A stretch of 64,000 nt of DNA from Leadbetterella sp. (GCA_019638185.1 JAHBUH010000004.1:163411-227410), one strand, 5' to 3'. Positions 36,605 to 45,648 are shown, numbered from the stretch's first letter. The notes: generated by a model not told the origin, from the sequence alone. A program made the numbers and translations.

Positions 36605-36964
36605 GTGAGATCATTAACCAGTTTTATTCCCGTCCTGATCCTGTTTGTTGTACTTTTTTTAGTTAAGCAATCTTCATACCAGCACCTGCTTCATCCGCAG
36701 ATCTGGTATATATTTCTTTTTTTTGCGATGTTACATTTCCTGGTGTTCCGAATCGCTGACATGGGCTTCGAGCGGGATAATTTTATCAATTTCTACCTTG
36801 CATCTACGGTTATCCGCATGGTCCTGGTCTTGATTTTCGCCGGAATCATGCTCTGGTTGTTCCCGGAAAACCGTAAGCTTTTCCTCTTGACGGCAGTTGT
36901 ATTTTATTTATTTTTTACAATCTTTGATATTTCAATTTTGCTTCGTAAATTGCGGCGTTTTTGA
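36605..36964 (+). CDS. Four-TM protein heading the ATP synthase cluster (AtpI-like position)
   Basis: 119 aa, very hydrophobic, with four predicted TM helices (about 7-22, 33-50, 64-86, 93-112) and a basic C-terminus (LLRKLRRF). It occupies the place of atpI just before atpB, where AtpI helps assemble the c-ring or import Mg2+. Sequence similarity to AtpI is not obvious to me, so the name rests on position and topology. Start is GTG. The gene is only 41 bases from atpB, so it is probably co-transcribed. Confidence 0.7.
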   Translation: MRSLTSFIPVLILFVVLFLVKQSSYQHLLHPQIWYIFLFFAMLHFLVFRIADMGFERDNFINFYLASTVIRMVLVLIFAGIMLWLFPENRKLFLLTAVVFYLFFTIFDISILLRKLRRF

Positions 36965-37005
36965 GATAGCCAGCTGGCAAAACTTTGATTATTAAACACT
37001 TCAAT

Positions 37006-38013
37006 ATGTTTAGGAACTTTTCCTGTTTAGTATTTTCGGCACTGTTTTTTGTAGGCTCTGTTTCCCCGGCGTTGGCTTCCGGAGAGGGTCACGGAGAGGA
37101 AGAAGAATTTGACATTGCGGGCATGATCATGCACCACATTGGTGATGATCACGGCTATGAGATCACCCACGGGGTGAAGGTTCCTCTTCCGGTAATCCTT
37201 TACTCCAAAGAAGACGGCCTGCAGATATTTTCATCCAGCAAGATAGATGACGGACAGGTATATAACGGTTATAAAAGCGAGCACGGACATATTGTAAAAG
37301 TAAACGAAGACGGCTCTGTTAATGAGAGCATCCACCCGCTGGACCTGTCTATCACCCGTAATGTGGCCACCATGCTGCTGAGCGCCACCCTGCTGGTACT
37401 GATCTTCACTGCCGTAGCGAAAGGCTATTCCACTAATAAAGGGAAAGCGCCGAAAGGCATACAGTCGCTCCTGGAGCCCATCATTGTTTTCCTGCGTGAC
37501 GATGTGGTTAAGCCGGCTATTGGCCATAACTACGGGAAATACTTCCCTTACCTGCTGACCCTGTTTTTCTTTATCCTGATCAATAACATCCTGGGCCTTT
37601 TCCCGGCCGGTCCTAACCTGACCGGTAATATTGCGGTGACCATGGTACTGGCGGTGATCACCTTCCTGATTGTAAACATTTCTGCCAATAAATATTACTG
37701 GAAGCACGTATTTATGCCGGATACCCCGGTATGGATGTACGTCATCATGATCCCGGTGGAACTGGTGGGAGTGATCATGAAGCCCATGTCACTGATGATC
37801 CGTCTCTTTGCGAACATCACTGCCGGGCACATTATCATGCTGAGCTTATACGGCCTGATCTTTATATTCAAAAGCCACCTGATCGGTGGTGCAGTAGGAG
37901 GCTTTGCCTTATTCATGAGTTTGATTGAATTACTGGTGGCTTTTGTTCAGGCGCTTATCTTTACCCTGCTGACCTCCATGTACATCGGTTCTGCGGTAGA
38001 AGATCATCATTAA
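37006..38013 (+). CDS. atpB: ATP synthase F0 subunit a
   Basis: Proton half-channels and stator of F0. Start chosen at the ATG 37006; a TTG start 21 bases upstream is less likely. An N-terminal signal-like helix (ending PALA) and a His/acid-rich periplasmic stretch (GEGHGEEEEFD) are the long N-terminal extension typical of Bacteroidota subunit a. Five or six TM helices follow. The essential Arg is in SLMIRLFANITAGHI, and the C-terminal helix has the conserved ELLVAFVQALIFTLL. 335 aa. Confidence 0.95.
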   Translation: MFRNFSCLVFSALFFVGSVSPALASGEGHGEEEEFDIAGMIMHHIGDDHGYEITHGVKVPLPVILYSKEDGLQIFSSSKIDDGQVYNGYKSEHGHIVKVNEDGSVNESIHPLDLSITRNVATMLLSATLLVLIFTAVAKGYSTNKGKAPKGIQSLLEPIIVFLRDDVVKPAIGHNYGKYFPYLLTLFFFILINNILGLFPAGPNLTGNIAVTMVLAVITFLIVNISANKYYWKHVFMPDTPVWMYVIMIPVELVGVIMKPMSLMIRLFANITAGHIIMLSLYGLIFIFKSHLIGGAVGGFALFMSLIELLVAFVQALIFTLLTSMYIGSAVEDHH

Positions 38014-38098
38014 TAAAAACATTCCTCTTTAAAACCCTATAAAGAGGTCATTTAAAAATAATTCTTTCGAAGGGGGGAAGAAAAAACAAAATAAAATT

Positions 38099-38365
38099 AT
38101 GTCTTTATTAAGCATTATTTTACAAGCAGTAGCTGAGTCTGGTTCAGGACTTATCGCTTTAGGTGCCGGTTTAGGTGCTGGTCTGGCCGCTATCGGTGCT
38201 GGTCTGGGTATCGGTAAAATCGGTGGCAGCGCTATGGAAGGTGTAGCCCGTCAGCCGGAAGCTTCCGGAAAGATCCAAACCATGATGATCATCATCGCTG
38301 CCCTGATCGAGGCCGTGGCTCTTTTCGCTGCTGTAATCTGTCTTTTGATCTCTTTTAACATCTAA
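38099..38365 (+). CDS. atpE: ATP synthase F0 subunit c
   Basis: 88-aa hairpin of two TM helices forming the rotating ring. Gly-rich helix 1 (GAGLGAGLAAIGAGLGIG), polar loop with the ARQPEA motif, and the proton-binding Glu71 in IIAALIEAVALFA. The residues after Glu71 are Ala-Val, not the Ser-Thr of Na+-binding rings, so H+ coupling is expected. A strong hairpin follows before atpF. Confidence 0.97.
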   Translation: MSLLSIILQAVAESGSGLIALGAGLGAGLAAIGAGLGIGKIGGSAMEGVARQPEASGKIQTMMIIIAALIEAVALFAAVICLLISFNI

Positions 38366-38373
38366 GAGGTCAC

Positions 38374-38413
38374 ATTCCCAACATTATTCGCATTAGGCGT
38401 TAATGTTGGGAAT
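38374..38413 (+). terminator. 13-bp hairpin between atpE and atpF
   Basis: Perfect stem ATTCCCAACATTA / TAATGTTGGGAAT (38374-38386, 38401-38413) with a 14-base loop, then CTTTTAC. It begins eight bases after the atpE stop. It could partly terminate, or protect the atpE message so that more subunit c is made; the ring needs many copies. Confidence 0.75.
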
Positions 38414-38449
38414 CTTTTACAACAAAACCAATAAAATATTACACCAAAA

Positions 38450-38959
38450 ATGGTACTTTTAAATAGTTCTCTCTTATCTCCAAGTCCGGGTCTGGTGATC
38501 TGGCAGCTGATCGTTTTCGGAATCCTGGTTTTCATCCTCCGGAAGTTTGCCTGGAAGCCTATCATTGACGGACTGAAAGAAAGAGAAGGGGAGATTGAAG
38601 GTGCGCTCCGGATGGCCGAAGAAACCCGGGCGGAAATGGCTAAGCTGAAATCGGATAACGACCGGCTGATCGCAGAAGCCAGAAAAGAGAGAGATGAGAT
38701 CATTAAAGAAGCCAAAGAAGCTTCTAACCGGATGATAGCGGAAGCGAAAGAAGGCGCCCAGACCCAAAGTACGAAAATCCTGGAAGACGCCCGTGCCACC
38801 ATTTCCCATGAAAGAGATGTGATGCTGGCCCAGGTGAAAAAAGATGTAGCCGGCCTTTCCCTGGAAATCGCTGAAAAAGTACTTCGTAAAGAACTGTCGG
38901 ATAAGGCTGCCCAGCAATCTTATGTAGATACATTAGTAGCTGACGCAAAACTTAATTAA
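38450..38959 (+). CDS. atpF: ATP synthase F0 subunit b
   Basis: Peripheral stalk. One N-terminal TM helix (about 12-30, GLVIWQLIVFGILVFILRKF), then a long charged coiled coil (about 40-160) that links F0 to subunit delta. 169 aa is standard. It lies seven bases before atpH. Confidence 0.96.
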   Translation: MVLLNSSLLSPSPGLVIWQLIVFGILVFILRKFAWKPIIDGLKEREGEIEGALRMAEETRAEMAKLKSDNDRLIAEARKERDEIIKEAKEASNRMIAEAKEGAQTQSTKILEDARATISHERDVMLAQVKKDVAGLSLEIAEKVLRKELSDKAAQQSYVDTLVADAKLN

Positions 38960-38965
38960 TACGTT

Positions 38966-39499
38966 ATGAATCTTTCTCTTATAGGAAACCGGTATGCCAA
39001 AGCCCTGATTGCCCTTGCTAACGAGCAGGGTAAGCTGGAAGAGGTATATAATGATATGAAATTCTTCGAAAGCGTATGCACGGAGAACGATGAATTCCGT
39101 AAAATTATGGCTAACCCCATAGTAAGGCATGAAAAAAAATTCGGAATTTTGAAAAAAATTTTCGAAAATCGTGTGACCGATGTGACTTTCTCTATTTTTA
39201 GCGTCTTAACTAGAAAGAATCGTGAACAGCTGCTTTACCCGATTGCCCAGGAGTTTCATAAATTGTACGATGAGCAAAAGGGTATCCAGAAAGTTCAGAT
39301 TTCAACGCCGGTAGCTTTAACAGATGCTCAGAAGACACAGTTCAGCAAGATCGTGTCTGAGTCGATGAACAAAACTGTAGAGTTAACAGAAAAGATTGAT
39401 GAAAGCCTGATTGGAGGCTATGTTTTGAAAGTAGGTGATACGCAGATAGACACATCTGTAAAACACCAGCTCAGTGAGTTGAAAGCGGCGATGTCTTAA
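38966..39499 (+). CDS. atpH: ATP synthase F1 subunit delta
   Basis: Joins the peripheral stalk to the top of F1. 177 aa, helical N-terminal domain (MNLSLIGNRYAKALIALANEQGKL) and C-terminal domain ending in the family motif DESLIGGYVLKVGDTQIDTSVKHQL-type segment (about 147-170). It is the last gene of this cluster: terminators follow instead of atpA and atpG. Confidence 0.95.
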   Translation: MNLSLIGNRYAKALIALANEQGKLEEVYNDMKFFESVCTENDEFRKIMANPIVRHEKKFGILKKIFENRVTDVTFSIFSVLTRKNREQLLYPIAQEFHKLYDEQKGIQKVQISTPVALTDAQKTQFSKIVSESMNKTVELTEKIDESLIGGYVLKVGDTQIDTSVKHQLSELKAAMS

Positions 39500-39532
39500 A
39501 TTTGTATTAGTTTTCATGGCTATAAAGTTGAG

Positions 39533-39562
39533 AAAGGCCTTCGATATTTTCGAAGGTTTTTT
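39533..39562 (+). terminator. Terminator after atpH
   Basis: Stem CCTTCGA / TCGAAGG (39538-39544, 39550-39556), extended by A/G-T pairs, 5-base loop, then TTTTTTC. A canonical rho-independent terminator, 34 bases after the atpH stop. Confidence 0.88.
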
Positions 39563-39592
39563 CTTTTTAGGGCCATGTAAAAATTAAAATAA

Positions 39593-39632
39593 TCCGAAAG
39601 CCCGGCCCTGCCCGCTTTCGGAATATTTTTTT
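39593..39632. terminator. Second, bidirectional terminator between atpH and the membrane gene
   Basis: Perfect 9-bp stem TCCGAAAGC / GCTTTCGGA (39593-39601, 39614-39622) with a 12-base loop. T-rich tracts follow on both strands, so it can end the atp transcript and the convergent sigma-operon transcript. Confidence 0.8.
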
Positions 39633-39653
39633 GACCGGCGGGCCCTTCCTGCC

Positions 39654-40232
39654 TCAGCCTTTAAACTGGCCCTGCACCTCCTCCAGGCGCGTGATGATGG
39701 AGCTGATCTTTTCCTGCTCTTTGCGAATCTGCCGGGGGCGGATCACCCACCAGTTGAAACCTATCCAGGCAAACATCACAGTATAGGTCAGGACAGCCCA
39801 TTTCAACTCCATCCGGATCACGTATTCATACATATAAAGTGCCAGTCCCAGAGAAAGCAGGAAAAAGTAAAGGTTCATCATCTGCCGGTTCAGGAAAGCC
39901 TCTTTCTTTTTAACGGTCAGAAGGGTGTCCATAAACCGGTGGCTGTCGGAGTGATCATCCAGCGCCCTGTACAGGGGGATCATCCGGTTATAGACCAGAA
40001 GAAATGTCACCATGGCCAGGATGGCCACCAGGATGCCGGCCCAGGTGGTAAGCCGCTCCGGTTGGATCCAAAAGCCGATAGAAGCGATAAACACCGAAGT
40101 GAGCACCAGGCATATATTGGTCAAAACCAGCCTTCTTAACCGCCGGGTTCTGTAGTTTTTTATTTTACTGTACAAAGCCTGTACATCCGGTCCGGGCACC
40201 GCCCGGGCCTTCCAGATATCATTAAAATCCAT
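39654..40232 (-). CDS. Four-TM membrane protein paired with a sigma factor
   Basis: 192 aa, no recognised family. N-terminal cytoplasmic stretch (1-35, MDFNDIWKARAVPG), TM pair (about 37-57, 66-86), a cytoplasmic segment of about 40 residues, a second TM pair (about 122-140, 147-166), and a coiled C-terminus. It overlaps the sigma gene by 11 bases and is translated after it. Position suggests it inhibits or senses for the sigma factor, as other multi-TM anti-sigmas do; no direct sequence proof. Confidence 0.65.
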   Translation of the reverse strand: MDFNDIWKARAVPGPDVQALYSKIKNYRTRRLRRLVLTNICLVLTSVFIASIGFWIQPERLTTWAGILVAILAMVTFLLVYNRMIPLYRALDDHSDSHRFMDTLLTVKKKEAFLNRQMMNLYFFLLSLGLALYMYEYVIRMELKWAVLTYTVMFAWIGFNWWVIRPRQIRKEQEKISSIITRLEEVQGQFKG

Positions 40233-40698
40233 AGTCTTTAAATCTTTGGGTTAAACGTTCTTTGATCCGGTGAATCCGCACCCGCACATTTCCTTCCGAA
40301 AGTCCGAGTATCTGTGCGATCTCCCCCTGTTTTACTTCTTCCAGCTCCAGCGAGATAATGATCCGGTCTGTCTCCGGTAATTCAGCAATCAGCCGGTACA
40401 GGAGCTCTACCTCTACTGCCCGGTCAGGGGGCACTTCTTCCGGTAGCTGCAGGGGGAGTTCGGTTTTCCGGTGTTTTTTGTCCTTCTCTAACTGCCTCAG
40501 GCAGTGGTTAGAGGCAATCCTGAAAATCCAGGTACCAATTTGGGCATCCCCTCTGAACCCCGGTAGGTTCTCCCAGACCCGGATAAAGGTTTCCTGGGCC
40601 AGGTCACGGGCGGATGCATCGTCATTCACATAACCCATGCATAGGCGGTAGACCTTCTCCCAATAGACCGAATAAACATGCTCAAAGTCTTTAGTCAT
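40222..40698 (-). CDS. ECF-type RNA polymerase sigma factor
   Basis: 158 aa. Region 2 at about 8-75 (YVNDDASARDLAQETFIRVWENL, then TWIFRIASNHCLRQLEK). Region 4 at about 100-150 (ELEEVKQGEIAQILGLSEGNVRVRIHRIKERL) with the -35-binding helix. Similar to the sigma-W/SigZ-like small ECF factors of Bacteroidota. It forms a two-gene unit with the overlapping four-TM protein. Targets unknown. Confidence 0.92.
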   Translation of the reverse strand: MTKDFEHVYSVYWEKVYRLCMGYVNDDASARDLAQETFIRVWENLPGFRGDAQIGTWIFRIASNHCLRQLEKDKKHRKTELPLQLPEEVPPDRAVEVELLYRLIAELPETDRIIISLELEEVKQGEIAQILGLSEGNVRVRIHRIKERLTQRFKDYGF

Positions 40699-40829
40699 GA
40701 TCCCTGGGGTTTTCTGATAGCTTTCTCATTTTTACAGGTTTTTTCTTTTGGAGACATAAAGGCTGCAAATGTTACAGAAAATTACCGAAAATATCACCCG
40801 GCGCAGACGTACAGTATCAGCGAAATGTT

Positions 40830-43800
40830 CTATTGAGCCGTTTTAAATAAATCATCTATTTCTTCCCGCCTGTCACTCACCTTGTAAAACTCTTCCAGCA
40901 GGTCCGGGGTGGAAGGTTTCTTAGGATACTGATTATGAATAAGAAAGTTCCGGAGGGCCAGGTTTACACGGTCCTCCCCTATTAATTCGCTTAATTTCAC
41001 CATTGCTACGGAACCCTTTGAATACGAGATATGCGTATTCTCACTTGTCACCTTATAGAGGGGCTGGTTTTCAGACAGGCCTTTTTCACTGTCGTAGATC
41101 TGTTGATGCATCTTCAGCCGCTCCTGCATTTTTTCCCGGCCGTACATTTTCTGATACAGCATCATCTCGGTGTACATGGCCAGGGTTTCGGTAAGCATGG
41201 GGGCACCTTCCCGATCATCCGGGTTGATCTGGCTGTTGCCCCACCATAGATGCGAAAGCTCATGCCCGGCCAGCTCATTGATCACATCCTGCTTTTTATC
41301 GGCATGGATATTGGCATGAAAAACCATGTTTTCCGGCATAAAGATGATTCCCGGGTACGCTGTGGCGGCAAAACCCCGGGTGAAGGAAGACACTTCCGCA
41401 AAAGTTATGCTCCGGAAAGGGTATTGCCCGAAATTCTGAATGCAGTAGTCCAGGGTAAGTTTAGCATTTTCTATCAGGTGATTCACATTTTCACGGTGGT
41501 TTTCATGGAAAAACACATGGATCGCCGTGCCTTTATGCACTACGCTCTCCTGCCTGTACCGGGCAGAAGACACCGCAAACCGGAAAGGAATGTTCCCGGC
41601 TTCGTACCGGAAATAGTTTCTTTCGCCCTGCTGAAACTTTGCTGTCAGATGGCCCGTACCCAGAGCTGTCTGGTCTTTTTCGGTAGAAACCAGCATATTC
41701 AAACGGATAAAATCTTTTTTGAAAACAGGAGGAGCATCCACACCCTTTAAACCGGAGCGCTCTCCCAATCCGTATTCCTTCCGTTTTTGAGTATCTTCCA
41801 CTTCCCGCTGTACCTGGTAGCCCAGTACCGGGTAATAGCGGCTGATTCGCATAAAAGAACCGTTTTCTATAATGGCATTAAAAGATTCATGTCCATTTCC
41901 GGGAAACCACCTATAGGAAATTTCAAAATCCAGGGTGGCGGTCTGGCCGGGATCCAGGGGCTGATTTAAACCTACTTCACTTACCTGCCCTTCTATCTTC
42001 TGAGCTCCTGAGGCCGTAGTGAGCCAGGCCTTTTCTATTTTCAGATCGGGATGGAAATTAACAAGTACTTTGTGTATGGATTCACGGGCCTGGTTTTTCA
42101 GGGTGTACTTTCCCCGGATCCGGTAAGCATTAGCGGAGGGGTACAGTTCGATGCGGGTGTCCACTGCCGTAATGTCGGGTTGAGCCCGGTCTTTATACTC
42201 CCGGAATTCTTTTTCATAAGCCAGGGCCGCCGCCACTTCCCTTTCCGGATCGTCCGGTACATAACCTTTCATAAACAGCCTTCCGCAATAGATTCCCGGG
42301 AGCAGTAAGAGGACCAGGGCCACCTCCGCTTTAAAGTTCCACTTTCGTCTTTTGAGCCCCTGGCCGATCATCCATAGGGTAAAAACCAGGCTCAGGCCAA
42401 AAACCAGTCGCGCGGCAAAGGCCACAGGATATACGCCATATCCGTTAAAATCGCTATAACTTCCCGTAAAGTCTGAAAAAATCCGGAGTAAGGGATAGGG
42501 AAGAATCTTTTGGGAAACAGGCCCCGTTAAGGTAAAAACTGCTAAAAGCGATATCCCCAATGCCAGAAACCGGTTCCGGAGGCTGTCATTCAGGATCAAT
42601 ATAAAGGCAGCGAAAAGGATAAGCGGCAGGGTATTGAAGAGAATCACACCGGCATAAGCCCTCCCATCTACGTGGAAATAATCATAGGCCGCCTGGAAAA
42701 CCAGCCCCTCCGCGATGAGCAGTCCCGTAAAGAAAAACAGAAGCACCGTAACCGACAGCAGGTGGCCCGCCAGCTTGTTTTTTGAAAAGTAGGTAGCTTT
42801 TTCCACCGGAGAAAAACCCGATAACCGGCTTCTCCAGTAAAGATCATTAATAAAATAAGTAAGCATTAACAGGCCCAACACGTGGAAATTCCCCGATATA
42901 GTGTCTGCCATCAGCCCGGAACCGGCATATTTCTGGGGCAGGCGGATCCCTTTTTCAATTTCAGCATACATTTCCATTCCCACAAAAAACAAAAGCAGGA
43001 CAGAAACTGCCGGAACCGCTATACTTTTAAAAAGGTAAATGAGGTCAATCCGTGCCAATGAGAAGATGGATCTGAACGCATTTCTTTTCCCGAAATCCAC
43101 CCTGGTACGAAAGTAGGCTTTTCCCATATCTGTCTGAAAGGCAGAGGGTGGTTCTTTTTTATGCTTTTTACCGGAAACAGCTGAATAAGAGAATAAACGG
43201 TGGGCCAATACCAGGAACAAGACAGACAGAAACCCATACAGGACCCTGTTCATCCATACTTTCCCGGAAAATGAAACCACCTGCCGGTTTCGTTGGAGAA
43301 CCGTATAATCTCGTGCTTCAAAAAAATAAGACGATAAACCGAACGGGTCCAGGATAGCCGATAGCTGCTGCGCTTCCAGTGACTGCGGCGTACTGCCGGC
43401 CATAAACGGCGAATTGGAAAAGATCATGACCACCATATAGAAAATGTACAGCAGCAATCCTCCGGCCACCACCAGTAGTTTCTTATGGGTAGTGACCGAC
43501 AGAAAAAACAGGAAACTGCAGACCAGGAGGCTATTCAGAAATCCGAAAATCAGTAAGGGGTATACGTAGTGCCACAGGTGGAAACCGGCCTGTAATTCAT
43601 CTCCGGTTCTTAAATTCTGTCCCACCGCAAAGCCCGTTATCAGCAGCACAAAACTCAAAAAAGTTTGCAGCAGATAGGCGAAGAACCGCCCGTTAAGATA
43701 AGCATTTTTAGCCACAGGGAGCGCAAAAAGGATACGGTCAAATTTAGAGTCCGTGTCTTTAAAAAGCAGGCGGAGCGCATAGATCACCGCCAGAAATATG

Positions 43801-43988
43801 ACCGAAAGGCTTAACAGGCCGATAAGGAAACCCAGGGTATAAGGAGAGTTCAGGTAGATGCCCTCCCCCACGCTAAGGTTAAACTTACTGCCGCAGAAAA
43901 TACCGGAAAAGAGCAGGATCAGGGCCACCAGGTAGGTCAGCCCATGCCGGGCATTGCGCCGGGTTTCGAATAAAAACAGGGCATTCAT
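40830..43988 (-). CDS. ABC permease fused to M1-family metallopeptidase
   Basis: 1052-aa membrane protein. The first 560 residues contain two permease-like blocks with about twelve TM helices (ABC-2 style). From about 600 to the end is an M1 aminopeptidase-like domain facing the periplasm, with zinc motif H909ELSH913 and a following Glu934 in LTETLAM. The spacing is 20 residues, against 18 in classic M1 enzymes. FNAIIENGSFM and AYPGIIFMPENM resemble the substrate region. The fusion is known in Bacteroidota but uncharacterised. The ATPase gene overlaps its start by four bases. It may process and export peptides. Confidence 0.88.
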   Translation of the reverse strand: MNALFLFETRRNARHGLTYLVALILLFSGIFCGSKFNLSVGEGIYLNSPYTLGFLIGLLSLSVIFLAVIYALRLLFKDTDSKFDRILFALPVAKNAYLNGRFFAYLLQTFLSFVLLITGFAVGQNLRTGDELQAGFHLWHYVYPLLIFGFLNSLLVCSFLFFLSVTTHKKLLVVAGGLLLYIFYMVVMIFSNSPFMAGSTPQSLEAQQLSAILDPFGLSSYFFEARDYTVLQRNRQVVSFSGKVWMNRVLYGFLSVLFLVLAHRLFSYSAVSGKKHKKEPPSAFQTDMGKAYFRTRVDFGKRNAFRSIFSLARIDLIYLFKSIAVPAVSVLLLFFVGMEMYAEIEKGIRLPQKYAGSGLMADTISGNFHVLGLLMLTYFINDLYWRSRLSGFSPVEKATYFSKNKLAGHLLSVTVLLFFFTGLLIAEGLVFQAAYDYFHVDGRAYAGVILFNTLPLILFAAFILILNDSLRNRFLALGISLLAVFTLTGPVSQKILPYPLLRIFSDFTGSYSDFNGYGVYPVAFAARLVFGLSLVFTLWMIGQGLKRRKWNFKAEVALVLLLLPGIYCGRLFMKGYVPDDPEREVAAALAYEKEFREYKDRAQPDITAVDTRIELYPSANAYRIRGKYTLKNQARESIHKVLVNFHPDLKIEKAWLTTASGAQKIEGQVSEVGLNQPLDPGQTATLDFEISYRWFPGNGHESFNAIIENGSFMRISRYYPVLGYQVQREVEDTQKRKEYGLGERSGLKGVDAPPVFKKDFIRLNMLVSTEKDQTALGTGHLTAKFQQGERNYFRYEAGNIPFRFAVSSARYRQESVVHKGTAIHVFFHENHRENVNHLIENAKLTLDYCIQNFGQYPFRSITFAEVSSFTRGFAATAYPGIIFMPENMVFHANIHADKKQDVINELAGHELSHLWWGNSQINPDDREGAPMLTETLAMYTEMMLYQKMYGREKMQERLKMHQQIYDSEKGLSENQPLYKVTSENTHISYSKGSVAMVKLSELIGEDRVNLALRNFLIHNQYPKKPSTPDLLEEFYKVSDRREEIDDLFKTAQ

Positions 43989-44851
43989 AAGGAGGTGTTC
44001 TGGTTAAGGATGTGGAAATAAACATGCTCTAACGTGGGGTTTATAGGACTAAAACCTCCCGGCTGCTCTTCTGAAAAAACGGTAATGTGCAGTTCACGCT
44101 CTATCAGCTGCTGGCTGATCACCGGGTAACGGGAAAGGTAGTCTTCCAGTTCATGACGGGCTATGGCTTTGGACCATATCCTGTTTTCCAGTTCCTTTAT
44201 CAATGCCCCCGGTTTCCCTTTCCTCCGGATCTGCCCGTGGCTGATGACAGCCATTTCCGAGCACAGGTTTCGCACATCTTCTACCAGGTGAGTGGAAAGA
44301 ATCACGATCACCTCCCGGCTGATATCACTAAGCAGGGAGTTAAAACGGTTACGCTCTTCCGGGTCCAGGCCGGCAGTGGGTTCATCCACAATAATCATCT
44401 TAGGGTCACCTAACAGCGCCTGGGCCACCCCAAAGCGCTGTTTCATTCCTCCTGAAAAGGTATGCACCTCTTTATTTCTGAACCCGGTCAGGTTAACCTT
44501 TTCCAATAAATTCAGGATCTGCGTTTTTCTTCCGCTGCCTATCCCCTTTAAAACTGCAATATGATCCAGGAGGTCATAGGCCGACACCCTTGGATATACC
44601 CCGAAATCCTGGGGCAAAAAGCCCAGGTATTTTTTGACAGGGTCACGTATGATGTCATGGCCGTTAAACAGGATACTCCCCGAAGTGGGTTTCTGCAAAC
44701 CCGCAATCACTTTCATGAGGGAGGATTTCCCGGCACCGTTCGGCCCTAATAAACCGAACATTCCGTTTCCAACCTCCAGTGTAAGGTCTTTGATGGCCTC
44801 AAAGCCGCCTTTATAGGTCAGGCCGAGCCGATTAATCACTAAGCTATTCAT
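43985..44851 (-). CDS. ABC transporter ATP-binding protein
   Basis: Powers the fused permease encoded next. Walker A GPNGAGKSS (about 36-44), signature FSGGMKQR, Walker B MIIVDEPTAGLDPE and the switch His in ILSTHLVED are all intact. The C-terminal 70 residues form the extension seen in ABC-2 exporters. 288 aa. Four-base overlap with the permease gene. Confidence 0.94.
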   Translation of the reverse strand: MNSLVINRLGLTYKGGFEAIKDLTLEVGNGMFGLLGPNGAGKSSLMKVIAGLQKPTSGSILFNGHDIIRDPVKKYLGFLPQDFGVYPRVSAYDLLDHIAVLKGIGSGRKTQILNLLEKVNLTGFRNKEVHTFSGGMKQRFGVAQALLGDPKMIIVDEPTAGLDPEERNRFNSLLSDISREVIVILSTHLVEDVRNLCSEMAVISHGQIRRKGKPGALIKELENRIWSKAIARHELEDYLSRYPVISQQLIERELHITVFSEEQPGGFSPINPTLEHVYFHILNQNTSL

Positions 44852-44919
44852 TTGAGTTCAGATAATAGGATGACAGGCAACGTTTCCATCGCTTTTTTAA
44901 AATCTTATTTTACAGGATA

Positions 44920-45126
44920 TTACATTTCTTTATACTCCAGGATATCGCCGGGCTGGCATTCCAGGATTTTGCAGATCGCCTCCAGGGTATCGAAACGAAT
45001 GCCCTTAGCCTTGCCGGTTTTCAGGATGGAGAGGTTCACCGGTGTAATGCCCAGCTTTTCTGCCAGTTCCTTACTCTGCATTTTGCGCCGGGCCAGCATC
45101 ACATCTAAATTTACGATTATGGGCAT
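44920..45126 (-). CDS. Small XRE/YozG-type HTH regulator
   Basis: 68-aa Cro/CI-like DNA-binding protein that is little more than the helix-turn-helix: MPIIVNLDVMLARRKMQSKELAEKLG, then TPVNLSILKTGKAKGIRFDTLEAIC. The start at 45126 follows the family; longer frames run into the DUF2975 gene. It follows the DUF2975 gene with one base between stop and start. This pairing is widespread and the regulator probably controls its own promoter. Confidence 0.9.
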   Translation of the reverse strand: MPIIVNLDVMLARRKMQSKELAEKLGITPVNLSILKTGKAKGIRFDTLEAICKILECQPGDILEYKEM

Positions 45127-45127
45127 C

Positions 45128-45643
45128 TTATATAAACAGGTCTTGTTCGTTTTGTAAATTAACTCCCTGCGCGAAAATATTGGCAAGAAACAGGCAGAAT
45201 ATTCCCAACATAAAATGAATAAAAACCAGCCCCCAGACCATCGCTTCCACTTCCACAAAGAAATTTGCGGCCACCGCCAGAGGCAGGGGGAAGAAAATGT
45301 TATAGCAATAAAATACTTTGAGCTCCCTTATGTTTTCACGGGTAAACAGCTTAGATTGGAAAAACACCCAGAATACCCTGGCAGAAAGCAGGAAGAAAAT
45401 ACCATAGCTGACCAGGATCAACAGGAAGGAAAAAACGATGTACCGGTAATCGTTATCCACATTCAGGAAAGGTTCTCCGGTAAAAGGGTAGTTAATATGC
45501 AGGAAGCGGCCTTCACCGTAGGGGGTGATACCAAAACCGGTAAGCAGGCAGAAAACAGAATATACTCCGGTAGCCAGGTAGCCCACTGATAAAACGAGGC
45601 AAATGCCGTAAAGGATTTTAGAAATGATTTTGGTCTGTGCCAT
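45128..45643 (-). CDS. DUF2975 four-TM membrane protein
   Basis: 171 aa with four TM helices (about 8-28, 65-87, 107-130, 136-158) and no catalytic motif. DUF2975 proteins are nearly always next to a YozG-type XRE gene, as here, which hints that the membrane protein senses a signal for the regulator or is its target. No function is known. First gene of the pair, under the palindrome-flanked promoter. Confidence 0.85.
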   Translation of the reverse strand: MAQTKIISKILYGICLVLSVGYLATGVYSVFCLLTGFGITPYGEGRFLHINYPFTGEPFLNVDNDYRYIVFSFLLILVSYGIFFLLSARVFWVFFQSKLFTRENIRELKVFYCYNIFFPLPLAVAANFFVEVEAMVWGLVFIHFMLGIFCLFLANIFAQGVNLQNEQDLFI

Positions 45644-45648
45644 TACTA

